A stretch of 17,330 nt of DNA from Polyangiaceae bacterium. Its GTDB lineage: Bacteria; Myxococcota; Polyangia; Polyangiales; Polyangiaceae. Below the pieces are notes generated by a model. That model ran no database searches. It was not told where the DNA came from and saw nothing but the letters and a program-made list of their open reading frames with translations. The first letter of the stretch is position 1. Every line of letters begins with the position of its first letter. Below are positions 6,830-14,772 of the stretch, one piece after another. The stretch lies in the NCBI GenBank assembly GCA_025936205.1, contig JAICTU010000158.1, positions 1 through 17,330 on the forward strand. Reading direction: 5' to 3'. The translations under genes and the position numbers were made by a program.

Positions 6830-7396
6830 TCAGAGGTCGACTCGAGCCGGCACGTCATCCACCGAGACGCGCTCGCCGCAGTCCACGGTCGTGATCGTGA
6901 ACTGGTCGATCAGGGCGAGTCTCTCGTCGCGATACACGTTGGTGAAACTGCCACCGTGATCCAGCACGCCACGGGCGCCAGGGTCGGAACACAGCTTCTG
7001 CAACACCTCTTGCCGCATGGCGTGCACGCCGTCGACGGCCACGTCGTCCACAGACAGATCCAGCATCGCGTACTCGAGCACCACATCACAGCCGTACGCG
7101 ACCACCCGCGTGGCGCTGGTATCCTTGTCGAGCCGCTGCGGCAGGGAGGCATTGGTGTCGAGCGCCTGGCGCTCCACTTTTCGGCAAAATTCAGCCTGTT
7201 CCTGCACCGAGTCGACGCTGGGCGCGGCGACGGGTACGACGGCCGCGCCGGCCGCCACCGGCGCGCGCTCGGCAGCCGGTCTGACCATCTGCACCTCGGT
7301 GACGAGTTGCGGCTCGGGCGCATCGGGCTTCGCCTTGCAGCCGAAGGCGACCAGCGAAAGCGACACGCCCGAGAGCACGATCTTCCAGCACGGCAT
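6830..7396 (-). CDS. Hypothetical lipoprotein with four cysteines
   Basis: I do not recognise a named family. The 188-residue product has a short basic start, a hydrophobic stretch and a lipobox-like VAFGC (Cys20, Phe at -2), then an Ala/Pro/Val-rich linker to about residue 62. The folded part (65-188) holds four further Cys at 71, 103, 136 and 173, which could form two disulfides in the periplasm. The end of the domain (GGSFTNVYRDERLALIDQF followed by TVDC) has the alternating pattern of a beta-hairpin. ATG at 7396 is the only start that keeps the signal peptide; the ribosome binding site is weak. The gene is divergent from the helicase gene (160 bp gap) and lies 97 bp upstream of the phosphatase gene on the same strand, possibly in one transcript. 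Confidence 0.72.
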   Translation of the reverse strand: MPCWKIVLSGVSLSLVAFGCKAKPDAPEPQLVTEVQMVRPAAERAPVAAGAAVVPVAAPSVDSVQEQAEFCRKVERQALDTNASLPQRLDKDTSATRVVAYGCDVVLEYAMLDLSVDDVAVDGVHAMRQEVLQKLCSDPGARGVLDHGGSFTNVYRDERLALIDQFTITTVDCGERVSVDDVPARVDL

Positions 7397-7556
7397 GCAG
7401 ATCGACTACCTCTGCCCACATGTAGCTGAAATCCCGCCGGCAGGCGACCGGCCGCGGGTGCGCGAGGCAGAAACCAGGCAAATCGCCGGCCAAACCGGCA
7501 CACTCGCGCCAAAACGAGACACCGTGACACCGAGGCACGGGTGCTAGGGTGCGCAG

Positions 7557-10500
7557 GTGTTTCATCCTGCGGTGGAGAACTGGTTCCGGGCCACGCACGG
7601 CGAGCCTTCGGAACCGCAACGCCGGGGCTGGCCGCAGATCCGCGCCGGTCGCCACACGCTGATCGCCGCGCCCACGGGCTCCGGCAAGACACTCTCGGCC
7701 TTTCTCGCGGCCATCGATGATCTGGTGGTGAGCGGCCTCGCGGGCACACTGAAAGACGAGCTCCGCGTGCTCTACGTCTCGCCCTTGAAGGCGCTGAGCA
7801 ACGACATCGAAAAGAACCTGCGCCAGCCGCTGGCAGGCATCCGCGCGCAGCTCGAAGCGCTCGGCCTGCCGCCGATCGAGATCCGCTCGGTGGTGCGCAC
7901 GGGCGACACTTCCGCCGCGGATCGCAACCAGCTGCGCAAGTCGCCGCCACACATCCTGGTCACCACGCCCGAGTCGCTGTACATCCTGCTCACTAGCGAG
8001 GGTGGCCGGCGCGCCCTCGCGAGCGTGCGCACCGTGATCGTGGACGAGATCCACGCCCTGATCACCAACAAACGCGGCGCGCACCTGGCGCTGTCGCTGG
8101 AGCGGCTGTCCGCGCTCGCCGAGCAGCCGCTGGTGCGCATCGGCCTGAGCGCGACGCAGAAGCCAATCGAAGAAGTCGCACGCTTCCTGGTGGGCTCGGC
8201 GCCATCCCACGACACACAACCCCAGGATGAGCCCGCTGACGTCGCCATCGTCGACTGCGGCCACAAGCGCAAGATGCGGCTGAGCATCGAGCTGCCCGCC
8301 TCGCCGCTGGAGGCCGTGATGTCGGCCGAGGTCTGGGGCGAGGTGTACGACCGGATCGCGGAGCTGGTGCAACAGAACACGACCACGCTCGTGTTCGTCG
8401 GCAACCGCCGCCTCTCCGAGCGGCTGTGCGCACAACTCGCCGAGCGCGTCGGAGAGCAGCAGGTCGCGGCCCACCACGGCAGCCTCTCGAAGGAGACGCG
8501 GCTGGCAGCCGAGCAGAAGCTCAAGGCCGGGCAGCTCAAGGCACTGGTGGCCACGGCGTCGCTGGAGCTCGGCATCGACATCGGAGCCGTGGATCTGGTG
8601 TGCCAGATCGGCTCGACGCGCTCGATCGCACGGCTGCTCCAGCGCGTCGGCCGCGCCGGTCACCAGCTGGGCGGCACGCCTGACGGCAAGCTCTTTCCCC
8701 TGAGCCGCAACGATCTGGTCGAGTGCAGCGCACTGCTGGACAGCGTGACGCGCGGCGAGCTGGACGCGGTGGTCGTGCCGCCCGCTCCGCTCGACATCCT
8801 GGCGCAGCAGGTCGTGGCCATGGCCGCCTGCGAGAGCTGCGACGAGGACGCGTTGTTCGCGCGCGTGCGCCGCGCGTATCCCTATCGCGAGCTGCCGCGC
8901 GAGCGCTTCGAGGCCGTGCTGAGCATGCTGGCGGACGGCTACAACACCAGTCGCGGGCGGCGCAGCGCGCTGATCCGGCGCGACGCCGTGACCCGGCAGA
9001 TCCAGGGCCGCAAGGCTGCCCGGCTGGTGGCGCTGACCAACGGCGGCGCCATCCCCGACAACACCGACTACCGCGTGGTGCTGGAGCCCGAGAACACCCA
9101 CGTCGGCAGCGTCGGGGAAGACTTCGCGATCGAGAGCATGGGTGGCGACATCTTCCAGCTCGGCAATGCCTCCTGGCGCATCCTGAAGGTGGAGCCGGGG
9201 CTGGTGCGCGTGGCGGACGCGCAGGGTCAGCCCCCCACGATCCCGTTCTGGCTCGGCGAAGGGCCCGCGCGCAGCGACGAGCTTTCCATCAGCGTCTCGC
9301 GCCTGCGCAACGAGCTCGCCGAGCGGCTCGAAGACGAGAACGCCGACGGCAGCTCGCTCGCGAGCGCCCTGCGCTGGCTGATCGAGGAGCGCCACTTTTC
9401 CGAGCCCGCTGCGCAGCAGCTGCTCGACTATCTCGCCGCCGCGCGGCGCACGCTGGGCACGTTGCCGACGCAGCGGCGCGTGGTGATGGAGCGCTTCTTC
9501 GACGAGGCGCAGAACACGCACCTGGTCATTCACTCCAGCTTCGGGGCGCGCGTGAACCGCGCCTGGGGCCTCGCCCTGCGCAAGCGCTTTTGCAGGACCT
9601 TCAACTTCGAGCTGCAGGCGGCGGCCACCGAGGATGCCATCATCCTGTCGCTGGGCCCGACGCACAGCTTCGAGCTGTGCACCGTTGGCGGCTTCTTGAA
9701 GAGTGCGACCGCGGAGAGCGTGTTGATCCAGGCGCTGCTCGACGCGCCGATGTTCGAGATTCGCTGGCGCCACAACGCCACCCGCTCGCTGGCCACGCCG
9801 CGCTTTCAGTCCGGCAGGAAGGTGCCGGCCACGCTGGTGCGCATCCGAGCCAACGATCTGCTCGCCACGGCCTTTCCCGATCAGCAGGCATGCCTCGAGA
9901 ACCTGCCCGGCGAGCGCGAGATCCCCGATCACCCGCTGGTCTGGCAGACGATCCAGGATTGTCTGACGGAAGCGATGGATTGTGGGGCATTCCTGGAGGT
10001 ACTCCGGCGCATCGAACGGGGTGAGATCGAAGTCTGCTATCGGGATTTGACCGAGCCCTCTCCCCTCGCCCACGAGATCTTGAACGCGAACCCGTATGCG
10101 TTCCTCGACCCGGCGCCGCTGGAAGAGCGCCGCACCCAGGCGGTGATGACCCGGCGCTTCTTCGACCCGAAGAGCGCGCGCGATCTCGGCCAGCTCGACG
10201 GGGACGCGATCGAGCGCGTGCGGCGCGAGGCCTGGCCCAGCTTCGAGAACGCTGACGAGCTGAGTGATGCCCTCTATCTGTGTGGCTTCTACGTCCAGCG
10301 TGAGCTCTCGGAGCGGCTCGCGCACACGGAGACCACGCCCGCGCAGGCCGCCGCGCTGTTCGATCAGCTGCTGCAACAGGGCCGCGCCACGCGCCTGGTG
10401 CTGCCGTCGGGCGAGGTATTATGGGCCGCCGCCGAGCGGCTCGCGCAGCTGCTGGCGGCGTGCCCCGGCGCGCAGCCGCGCCCCGAGCTCAGCCTGCCCG

Positions 10501-11999
10501 CGGCGCTGAGCGCCAGCGTCGAGCCCGAGACCGCGTGGCGCGAGCTGATGCGCGCGCGGCTCGAATCACTGGGCCCGGTCACACTGCGCGCCCTGGCGGC
10601 GCCGCTCGCCGCGCCGGGCAGCGACGCGGCGCTCCGGCACGCCGAGCAAGCGCTGCTGGCGCTGGAGACGCAGGGCTCCGCGATGATGGGCCGCTTCACT
10701 CCCGGTTGCCAGGAGCCGGAGTGGTGTGTCCGCGGGCTCCTGGCTCGCATCCATCGCTACACGCTCGAGCGCCTGCGGCGCGAGATCGAGCCGGTCACGA
10801 CCGCGGTGTTCGTGCGCTTCCTGTTCGACTGGCAAGGCGTGTCCTCCGATCACCGCCAGCTCGGGCAAGCCTCATTGCCCGCCGTGCTGGCGCAGCTGGA
10901 AGGCTTCGAAGCCTCCGCCGGCAGCTGGGAGTCTGCGCTCCTGCCGGCGCGCGTCGGCGATTACGATCCGGCGTGGCTCGACGGCTTGTGCCTGTCGGGG
11001 CAGCTGCTGTGGGGTCGCGCGGAGCTGCCCATGAACGCCAAGGCGCTGCGCTCGCTCGCGACCACGCCGATCGTGCTCGCCCAGCGCGAAAACTGGTCCT
11101 GGATCGTCGGTGCTCGCTTGCCCGCCGCGGCGGAGGCGCCCGCGCCGGAGCTCTCGGCGCCGGGCCGGCAGATCGAAGAGCAGCTGCGGCGCGGGCCGCG
11201 CTTCTTTCATGATCTACGGCGCAGCGTGGCGACCAGCAGCGAGCTGGAACTGGCGCTCTCGGAGCTGGTCGCCGCCGGCCGCATCAGCGCCGACAGCTTC
11301 AGCGGCATGCGCGGGCTGTTGCCCAGCAAGAAATCGGGCGCGGCGCGCCGCCAGCGCGCGCAGCGCCGCGCCCCCGCCGGTCTGGAGAGCGCGGGCCGCT
11401 GGTCGCTGCTCGAAGCGCTGGAACCGCCGCCGGAAGATCAGCTGGAGCGCTGGGCGCGCTTGCTGCTCAGGCGCTACGGCGTGGTGTTTCGCGCGCTGCT
11501 CGATCGCGAAAACGCGCCGCCCTGGCGCGACCTGTTGCGAGAATATCGCCGCCTGGAAGCGCGCGGCGAGGTCCGCGGCGGGCGTTTCGTGCAACGCCAC
11601 GCCGGCGAACAGTTCGCGCTGCCGGAGGCCGTCCCGCTCTTGCGCAGCTTGCGCCGCGCGGCGCCGGACGGACGAGAAGTGTGCCTGAGCGCTTGCGATC
11701 CCTTGAATCTGCTGGGCACGTTGTTGCCCGGCGAGCGTGTGACCGCAACGCCGAGCAATTCCTTGTTGTTCCGCGCTGGGCTGGCGATCGCGGCGCTGGA
11801 GGGCGGCAAGGTACGGATCTTCGAGGAGGTCGACGAGGCTGCGGCCTCCAGCATCGGAGATCGCCTACGACGTGGCCCGGCCTCCGCTGAGGCCCACGGA
11901 GAAGCGCCACTTGCCGCGCGCGGGCGGCGTGAGGCGCGGCGACCGGAGGCGGCGTTGCCCGCCAGCCTGCTCCGGCTTGGTTCTCGCCGCGCTTCGTGA
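7557..11999 (+). CDS. lhr: Lhr-type ATP-dependent superfamily 2 helicase with Lhr C-terminal region
   Basis: Large helicase-related protein of 1480 residues, close to the length usual for full Lhr. Lhr enzymes are 3'-to-5' ssDNA translocases that unwind RNA:DNA and DNA duplexes and act in DNA repair. Two RecA domains are clear: Q-motif region EPQRRGWPQI (19-28), Walker A APTGSGKT (38-45), DEIH box (163-166), SAT (198-200), and motif VI QRVGRAGH (362-369). The Lhr winged-helix and beta-barrel core follows (NTHVGSVGEDFAIESMGGD near residue 512, then a SFGARVNRAWGLALRKRF stretch near 660). The remaining 700 residues are the Lhr C-terminal tandem winged-helix region ending near DPLNLLGTLLPGE. The start is GTG at 7557, after GGGT. 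The last 45 residues are Arg/Ala/Pro-rich and look unlike the rest, perhaps a variable tail or a late frameshift. The methionine synthase-like gene begins 12 bp after the stop. Confidence 0.95.
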   Translation: MFHPAVENWFRATHGEPSEPQRRGWPQIRAGRHTLIAAPTGSGKTLSAFLAAIDDLVVSGLAGTLKDELRVLYVSPLKALSNDIEKNLRQPLAGIRAQLEALGLPPIEIRSVVRTGDTSAADRNQLRKSPPHILVTTPESLYILLTSEGGRRALASVRTVIVDEIHALITNKRGAHLALSLERLSALAEQPLVRIGLSATQKPIEEVARFLVGSAPSHDTQPQDEPADVAIVDCGHKRKMRLSIELPASPLEAVMSAEVWGEVYDRIAELVQQNTTTLVFVGNRRLSERLCAQLAERVGEQQVAAHHGSLSKETRLAAEQKLKAGQLKALVATASLELGIDIGAVDLVCQIGSTRSIARLLQRVGRAGHQLGGTPDGKLFPLSRNDLVECSALLDSVTRGELDAVVVPPAPLDILAQQVVAMAACESCDEDALFARVRRAYPYRELPRERFEAVLSMLADGYNTSRGRRSALIRRDAVTRQIQGRKAARLVALTNGGAIPDNTDYRVVLEPENTHVGSVGEDFAIESMGGDIFQLGNASWRILKVEPGLVRVADAQGQPPTIPFWLGEGPARSDELSISVSRLRNELAERLEDENADGSSLASALRWLIEERHFSEPAAQQLLDYLAAARRTLGTLPTQRRVVMERFFDEAQNTHLVIHSSFGARVNRAWGLALRKRFCRTFNFELQAAATEDAIILSLGPTHSFELCTVGGFLKSATAESVLIQALLDAPMFEIRWRHNATRSLATPRFQSGRKVPATLVRIRANDLLATAFPDQQACLENLPGEREIPDHPLVWQTIQDCLTEAMDCGAFLEVLRRIERGEIEVCYRDLTEPSPLAHEILNANPYAFLDPAPLEERRTQAVMTRRFFDPKSARDLGQLDGDAIERVRREAWPSFENADELSDALYLCGFYVQRELSERLAHTETTPAQAAALFDQLLQQGRATRLVLPSGEVLWAAAERLAQLLAACPGAQPRPELSLPAALSASVEPETAWRELMRARLESLGPVTLRALAAPLAAPGSDAALRHAEQALLALETQGSAMMGRFTPGCQEPEWCVRGLLARIHRYTLERLRREIEPVTTAVFVRFLFDWQGVSSDHRQLGQASLPAVLAQLEGFEASAGSWESALLPARVGDYDPAWLDGLCLSGQLLWGRAELPMNAKALRSLATTPIVLAQRENWSWIVGARLPAAAEAPAPELSAPGRQIEEQLRRGPRFFHDLRRSVATSSELELALSELVAAGRISADSFSGMRGLLPSKKSGAARRQRAQRRAPAGLESAGRWSLLEALEPPPEDQLERWARLLLRRYGVVFRALLDRENAPPWRDLLREYRRLEARGEVRGGRFVQRHAGEQFALPEAVPLLRSLRRAAPDGREVCLSACDPLNLLGTLLPGERVTATPSNSLLFRAGLAIAALEGGKVRIFEEVDEAAASSIGDRLRRGPASAEAHGEAPLAARGRREARRPEAALPASLLRLGSRRAS

Positions 12000-12011
12000 G
12001 ACAACCTCGCC

Positions 12012-13031
12012 ATGCTCGAAACGACGACCGCCGGCAGCTTGCCGAAACCCGCCTGGCTCGCAGAACCCGAAAAGCTCTGGGCCGCCTGGCGCCTGAGCGG
12101 CGAAGAGCTGGAGCGCGGCAAGGAAAAAGCCGCGCGCTTCTGGATTGAAGCGCAGGAGCGCGCCGGCATCGACGTCGTCACGGACGGCGAGCAGTTCCGC
12201 ATCCATTTCGTGCACGGCTTTCTCCAGACGCTCCAGGGCATCGACTGGGAAAAGAAGACGCGCATGGGTATCCGCAACAATCGCTACTTCGTGGACGTGC
12301 CCACGGTGACGGCACCGGTGCGCCGCAGCCGCTCGGTGCACGCCGATGAGGTGCGCTACACGCGCGCGCAGACGAAGCGAAAGCTCAAGATCACGCTACC
12401 GGGGCCGATGACGATCTGCGACACGATCGCAGACGGCCACTACGGCCGGCGTTCAGACCTCGCCATGGCCTTCGCGGGGCTGCTCAACGAAGAGGCCAAG
12501 GAACTGGCCGCGCTGGGCGTCGACACCATCCAGCTCGACGAGCCCGCGTTCAACGTCTTTCTGGACGACGTCAAGGATTGGGGCATCGCGGCCCTGCACC
12601 GCGCCACGGAAGGCCTGAGCTGCACCACGGCCGTACACATCTGCTACGGCTACGGGATCGACGCCAACATCCAGTGGAAGAAGACGCTCGGCAGCGAGTG
12701 GCGCCAGTACGAGGAGATCTTCCCGGCGCTGAACGCGAGCCGCATCCACCAGGTCTCGCTCGAAGCCGCCAACTCGCGCGTGCCGCTCTCGCTGATGCGG
12801 CTCTTGAAAGACAAGCAGCTGATGGTGGGCGTGATCGACGTCGCCTCTCAGGACATCGAGACGCCCGAGCAGGTCGAGGCCCGGATCGGTGCCGCCCTCG
12901 AGCACGTCGAGGCTGCGCGGCTGTTGCCCTGCACGAACTGCGGGCTCGCGCCGCTGCCGGAACAGGTCGCGGTCGGCAAGCTCCAGGCGCTGGGCGCTGG
13001 TGCCGCGCTCGCGCGCAAGCGCTGGGCGTGA
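12012..13031 (+). CDS. Stand-alone MetE catalytic-domain methionine synthase (MesD-like)
   Basis: Cobalamin-independent methionine synthase homologue that makes methionine from homocysteine. At 339 residues it has only the C-terminal, zinc-binding barrel of MetE; the N-terminal half of classical MetE (about 750 residues) is absent. All four zinc ligands are present: His209 and Cys211 in AVHICYG, Glu251 in SLEAANSR, and Cys310 in TNCGLAPL. IQLDEPAF (174-181) is the homocysteine-site strand. From memory, the run HICYGYGIDAN followed by WKKTLGSEWRQYE resembles MesD proteins, folate-independent synthases that work with an oxygen-dependent partner, MesX (DUF1852). No DUF1852 gene is visible here. 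The ATG at 12012 has only a weak upstream GTGAG. It lies 12 bp downstream of lhr and may be co-transcribed with it. The methyl donor is unknown. Confidence 0.88.
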   Translation: MLETTTAGSLPKPAWLAEPEKLWAAWRLSGEELERGKEKAARFWIEAQERAGIDVVTDGEQFRIHFVHGFLQTLQGIDWEKKTRMGIRNNRYFVDVPTVTAPVRRSRSVHADEVRYTRAQTKRKLKITLPGPMTICDTIADGHYGRRSDLAMAFAGLLNEEAKELAALGVDTIQLDEPAFNVFLDDVKDWGIAALHRATEGLSCTTAVHICYGYGIDANIQWKKTLGSEWRQYEEIFPALNASRIHQVSLEAANSRVPLSLMRLLKDKQLMVGVIDVASQDIETPEQVEARIGAALEHVEAARLLPCTNCGLAPLPEQVAVGKLQALGAGAALARKRWA

Positions 13032-13040
13032 TCTTGCGGC

Positions 13041-14258
13041 TCAATTGCGGCAGGGCACCGCTTTCGGAATGTTCTCCATGACGCAGACCGGGAACGACAC
13101 CTGGTCGACGGAGGCGGAAAAGAAATTGCCGTTGCCCGGGTTGTAGCGCCAGTCGCCGGGCGTAGAACAGTCCGGACAGGACGAGGTGGTATGGAAGCTG
13201 CTGCAGAGCATCGCGTCGGGGCGGCAGTAAGAGTTGCCCGGCAGGTTGGGGCCCATCCCGAACTGACACGATGAGCAATCCTCGTCGAGACCGCAGCTCG
13301 AGCTCAGGCAGCTCGAGTCGCTCAGGCGGCAGCTGCCTCCGGGAGCGGTATTCGCGCAGCCGCCCGCGAGCGAGCGGGCCTCGTCGATCGTGGGCAGGCG
13401 CCAATCAGACAGCCCGACCACACTGAAGTTGGCACAGAAATCGGCTGCCTCGGCCAGCGTCACCGTGCTGTCCGTACGCATTACCCAGCCGAGCGATGTA
13501 CCGAGATCGTAGTGAAACCCGCCGAAGGTCTCGTAAAAGATCCAGCCTTGTCCGTCGCCCAGATCGCGCCAGTGCAGACAGCCCTGGAATTCGCCGCTCT
13601 GGAAGTCGGTGGTCGACGGATCCGCATCGGCACAGCCGGCGTTGGTGATCACCTGTCCGCAGGCGACCCCGGCGTCGCCGCCTGCCCCCGCATCCCCGGA
13701 GCCGCCGCTGCTCCCGCTGTTCTCGCAGAAGCCTGCTCCGGAGCAGGTGCAATCGGGCGGAGGACTCTCGGTGCTGCAGACGCGCCGGCAGGCCGTGCTC
13801 TCGCCATTGGGCAGCGGATTGCCATAGCCCACGCAAATGAGCCCCGCGCCGCACTCGTCGCCGTTCGGGCAGGGCTCTCCGTCCGCCGCGGCGCTCACGC
13901 TGGCGTCGCCGGCATCCAGGCCTGAGTCCGAGCCGGCGTCGGTGGCGTCGCCGGGGTTCCCGCCTGTACCGCCCTGACTCACGCTGCCGGAAGCGCCCGC
14001 GGTACCGTCACCGCTCGAGCCGCCGTCGGTTGCGCCACCGCTGCTCGAGCCACCGTCCGTTGCACCAGCGCTGCTCGAGCCGCCGTCCGTTGCGGCACCG
14101 CCATTCGCGGCGGCGCTCGCACCGCCATTGCTCTCAGGCCCAGCGCCCGCTGCGGCGCTGCCGGCGTGGCCTACCCCCTCACCCGTATCAGAACAACTGA
14201 CGGCCAGCAAAAATGCCGCAAAACTCGCCGAAACCGCTCGCCGCAGACTCTGCCCCAT
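13041..14258 (-). CDS. DUF1566 (Lcl-type) domain lipoprotein with Gly/Ser/Thr/Asp-rich spacer
   Basis: Exported cell-surface lipoprotein of 405 residues. The signal peptide MGQSLRRAVSASFAAFLLAV is followed by SC with lipidated Cys22 (LAVSC). Residues 25-125 are a Gly/Ala/Ser/Thr/Asp-rich spacer that includes three 10-residue repeats of the GATDGGSSSG type. A Cys-rich segment with CPNGDECGAGLICVG (about 130-145) resembles small disulfide modules seen in myxobacterial lipoproteins. The C-terminal 200 residues form a DUF1566 domain (GLSDWRLPTIDEARSL near 290-305), a C-type-lectin-like fold of unknown ligand. The domain has many extra Cys (CLSSSCGLDEDCSSC). The ATG at 14258 is preferred over the in-frame GTG at 14270. 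The 3' end is 9 bp from the convergent methionine synthase gene. Function unknown; the layout fits a surface adhesin or sensor. Confidence 0.85.
   Translation of the reverse strand: MGQSLRRAVSASFAAFLLAVSCSDTGEGVGHAGSAAAGAGPESNGGASAAANGGAATDGGSSSAGATDGGSSSGGATDGGSSGDGTAGASGSVSQGGTGGNPGDATDAGSDSGLDAGDASVSAAADGEPCPNGDECGAGLICVGYGNPLPNGESTACRRVCSTESPPPDCTCSGAGFCENSGSSGGSGDAGAGGDAGVACGQVITNAGCADADPSTTDFQSGEFQGCLHWRDLGDGQGWIFYETFGGFHYDLGTSLGWVMRTDSTVTLAEAADFCANFSVVGLSDWRLPTIDEARSLAGGCANTAPGGSCRLSDSSCLSSSCGLDEDCSSCQFGMGPNLPGNSYCRPDAMLCSSFHTTSSCPDCSTPGDWRYNPGNGNFFSASVDQVSFPVCVMENIPKAVPCRN
14011..14100. repeat. Three tandem 30-bp coding repeats
   Basis: Units 14011-14040, 14041-14070 and 14071-14100 share the core CTCGAGCCRCCGTCSGTTGC. 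They encode decapeptides of the form GATDGGSSSG in the spacer of the DUF1566 lipoprotein. Copy number may vary by slippage. Confidence 0.8.
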
Positions 14259-14298
14259 CACTCCGTCCACTCGCTACGGCGGCTCGAGCTGCTCGCTT

Positions 14299-14317
14299 GA
14301 GCCCCGCGACGGGGCTC
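14299..14317. repeat. Perfect hairpin in the DUF1566 lipoprotein/mntA divergent region
   Basis: GAGCCCCG (14299-14306) and CGGGGCTC (14310-14317) form an 8-bp perfect stem with loop CGA. It lies 41 bp upstream of the lipoprotein start and 101 bp upstream of mntA. It could be an operator or leader structure; no function is assigned. Confidence 0.4.
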
Positions 14318-14400
14318 GGTCGCTGCGGACATGCCAGGCCACCACTAAAATGCGCTGCAAATGGGGCGCCTCTCGAGACAAAGCCCGTCCCTCGAGGTCG

Positions 14401-14409
14401 TGGTATACT
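14401..14409 (+). promoter_or_regulatory. Extended -10 promoter of mntA, probably near-leaderless
   Basis: TGGTATACT combines an extended -10 (TG-N) with TATACT (14404-14409). The start codon begins 9 nt further on, so transcription would start about 2-3 nt before the ATG. No -35 box is seen at the right distance, as is usual for extended -10 promoters. No ribosome binding site precedes the ATG. Two palindromes, TCTCGAGA (14371-14378) and CCTCGAGG (14390-14397), lie just upstream, 19 bp apart, and might be operator half sites. Confidence 0.5.
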
Positions 14410-14418
14410 TGCGCCGCA

Positions 14419-14772
14419 ATGACCGTCTCCGCGCACAAAACGGCACTGCACCTGCGGGCTCTCGCAGAGGCGAAGCGCCGCGAGGGTCAGCAGCGGGCGG
14501 ATCGCCTCCTCGCCAGCGTGCCACGAGCACACCGCCGCTTGGTGGAGCGGCACGGGGCGCGTCGCGTCTGGCTGTTCGGCTCGCTCGTCGCGGGCCTTCC
14601 CAGTGCCGAAAGTGATGTCGATCTCGCCGTAGAAGGCTTGGATGCCTCCCGCTATTTTGCTGCCCTGGCGGACCTGATGGAGGTGTTTCATGGTTCCGTC
14701 GACCTGGTACGGCTGGAGGACGCCCCGGAGAGCCTACGCACCCGCGTCTTGTCCGAAGGGCGCGAGCTTTGA
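14419..14772 (+). CDS. mntA: MntA-type nucleotidyltransferase antitoxin
   Basis: Minimal nucleotidyltransferase of 117 residues that pairs with HepT (type VII toxin-antitoxin). In studied pairs it neutralises the HEPN toxin by adding AMP units to a toxin tyrosine. The fold's signature GS-x10-DxD is exact: Gly54-Ser55, ten residues, Asp66 and Asp68. A third carboxylate, Asp95, sits in SVDLVRLEDAP as in active enzymes. An N-terminal helical extension of about 45 residues, rich in Arg and Ala, precedes the core. The ATG at 14419 is chosen because it follows a near-leaderless promoter; a longer open frame would cover the neighbouring intergenic region. The downstream hepT start TTG overlaps its TGA stop (TTGA), showing tight coupling. 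It belongs to a run of toxin-antitoxin genes beside the CRISPR gene at the right edge. Confidence 0.87.
   Translation: MTVSAHKTALHLRALAEAKRREGQQRADRLLASVPRAHRRLVERHGARRVWLFGSLVAGLPSAESDVDLAVEGLDASRYFAALADLMEVFHGSVDLVRLEDAPESLRTRVLSEGREL

Noticed and set aside
7527..7550. Promoter for lhr (GTGACA and TAGGGT, 15 nt apart)
   Set aside because: The spacer is too short and the -10 box is poor. The GGGT before the GTG start may instead be a weak ribosome binding site.
7191..10376. Very long open frame on the minus strand opposite lhr (about 1060 residues)
   Set aside because: It is His/Arg/Leu/Ala-rich without recognisable motifs and is the mirror of the strongly supported lhr frame in GC-rich codons.
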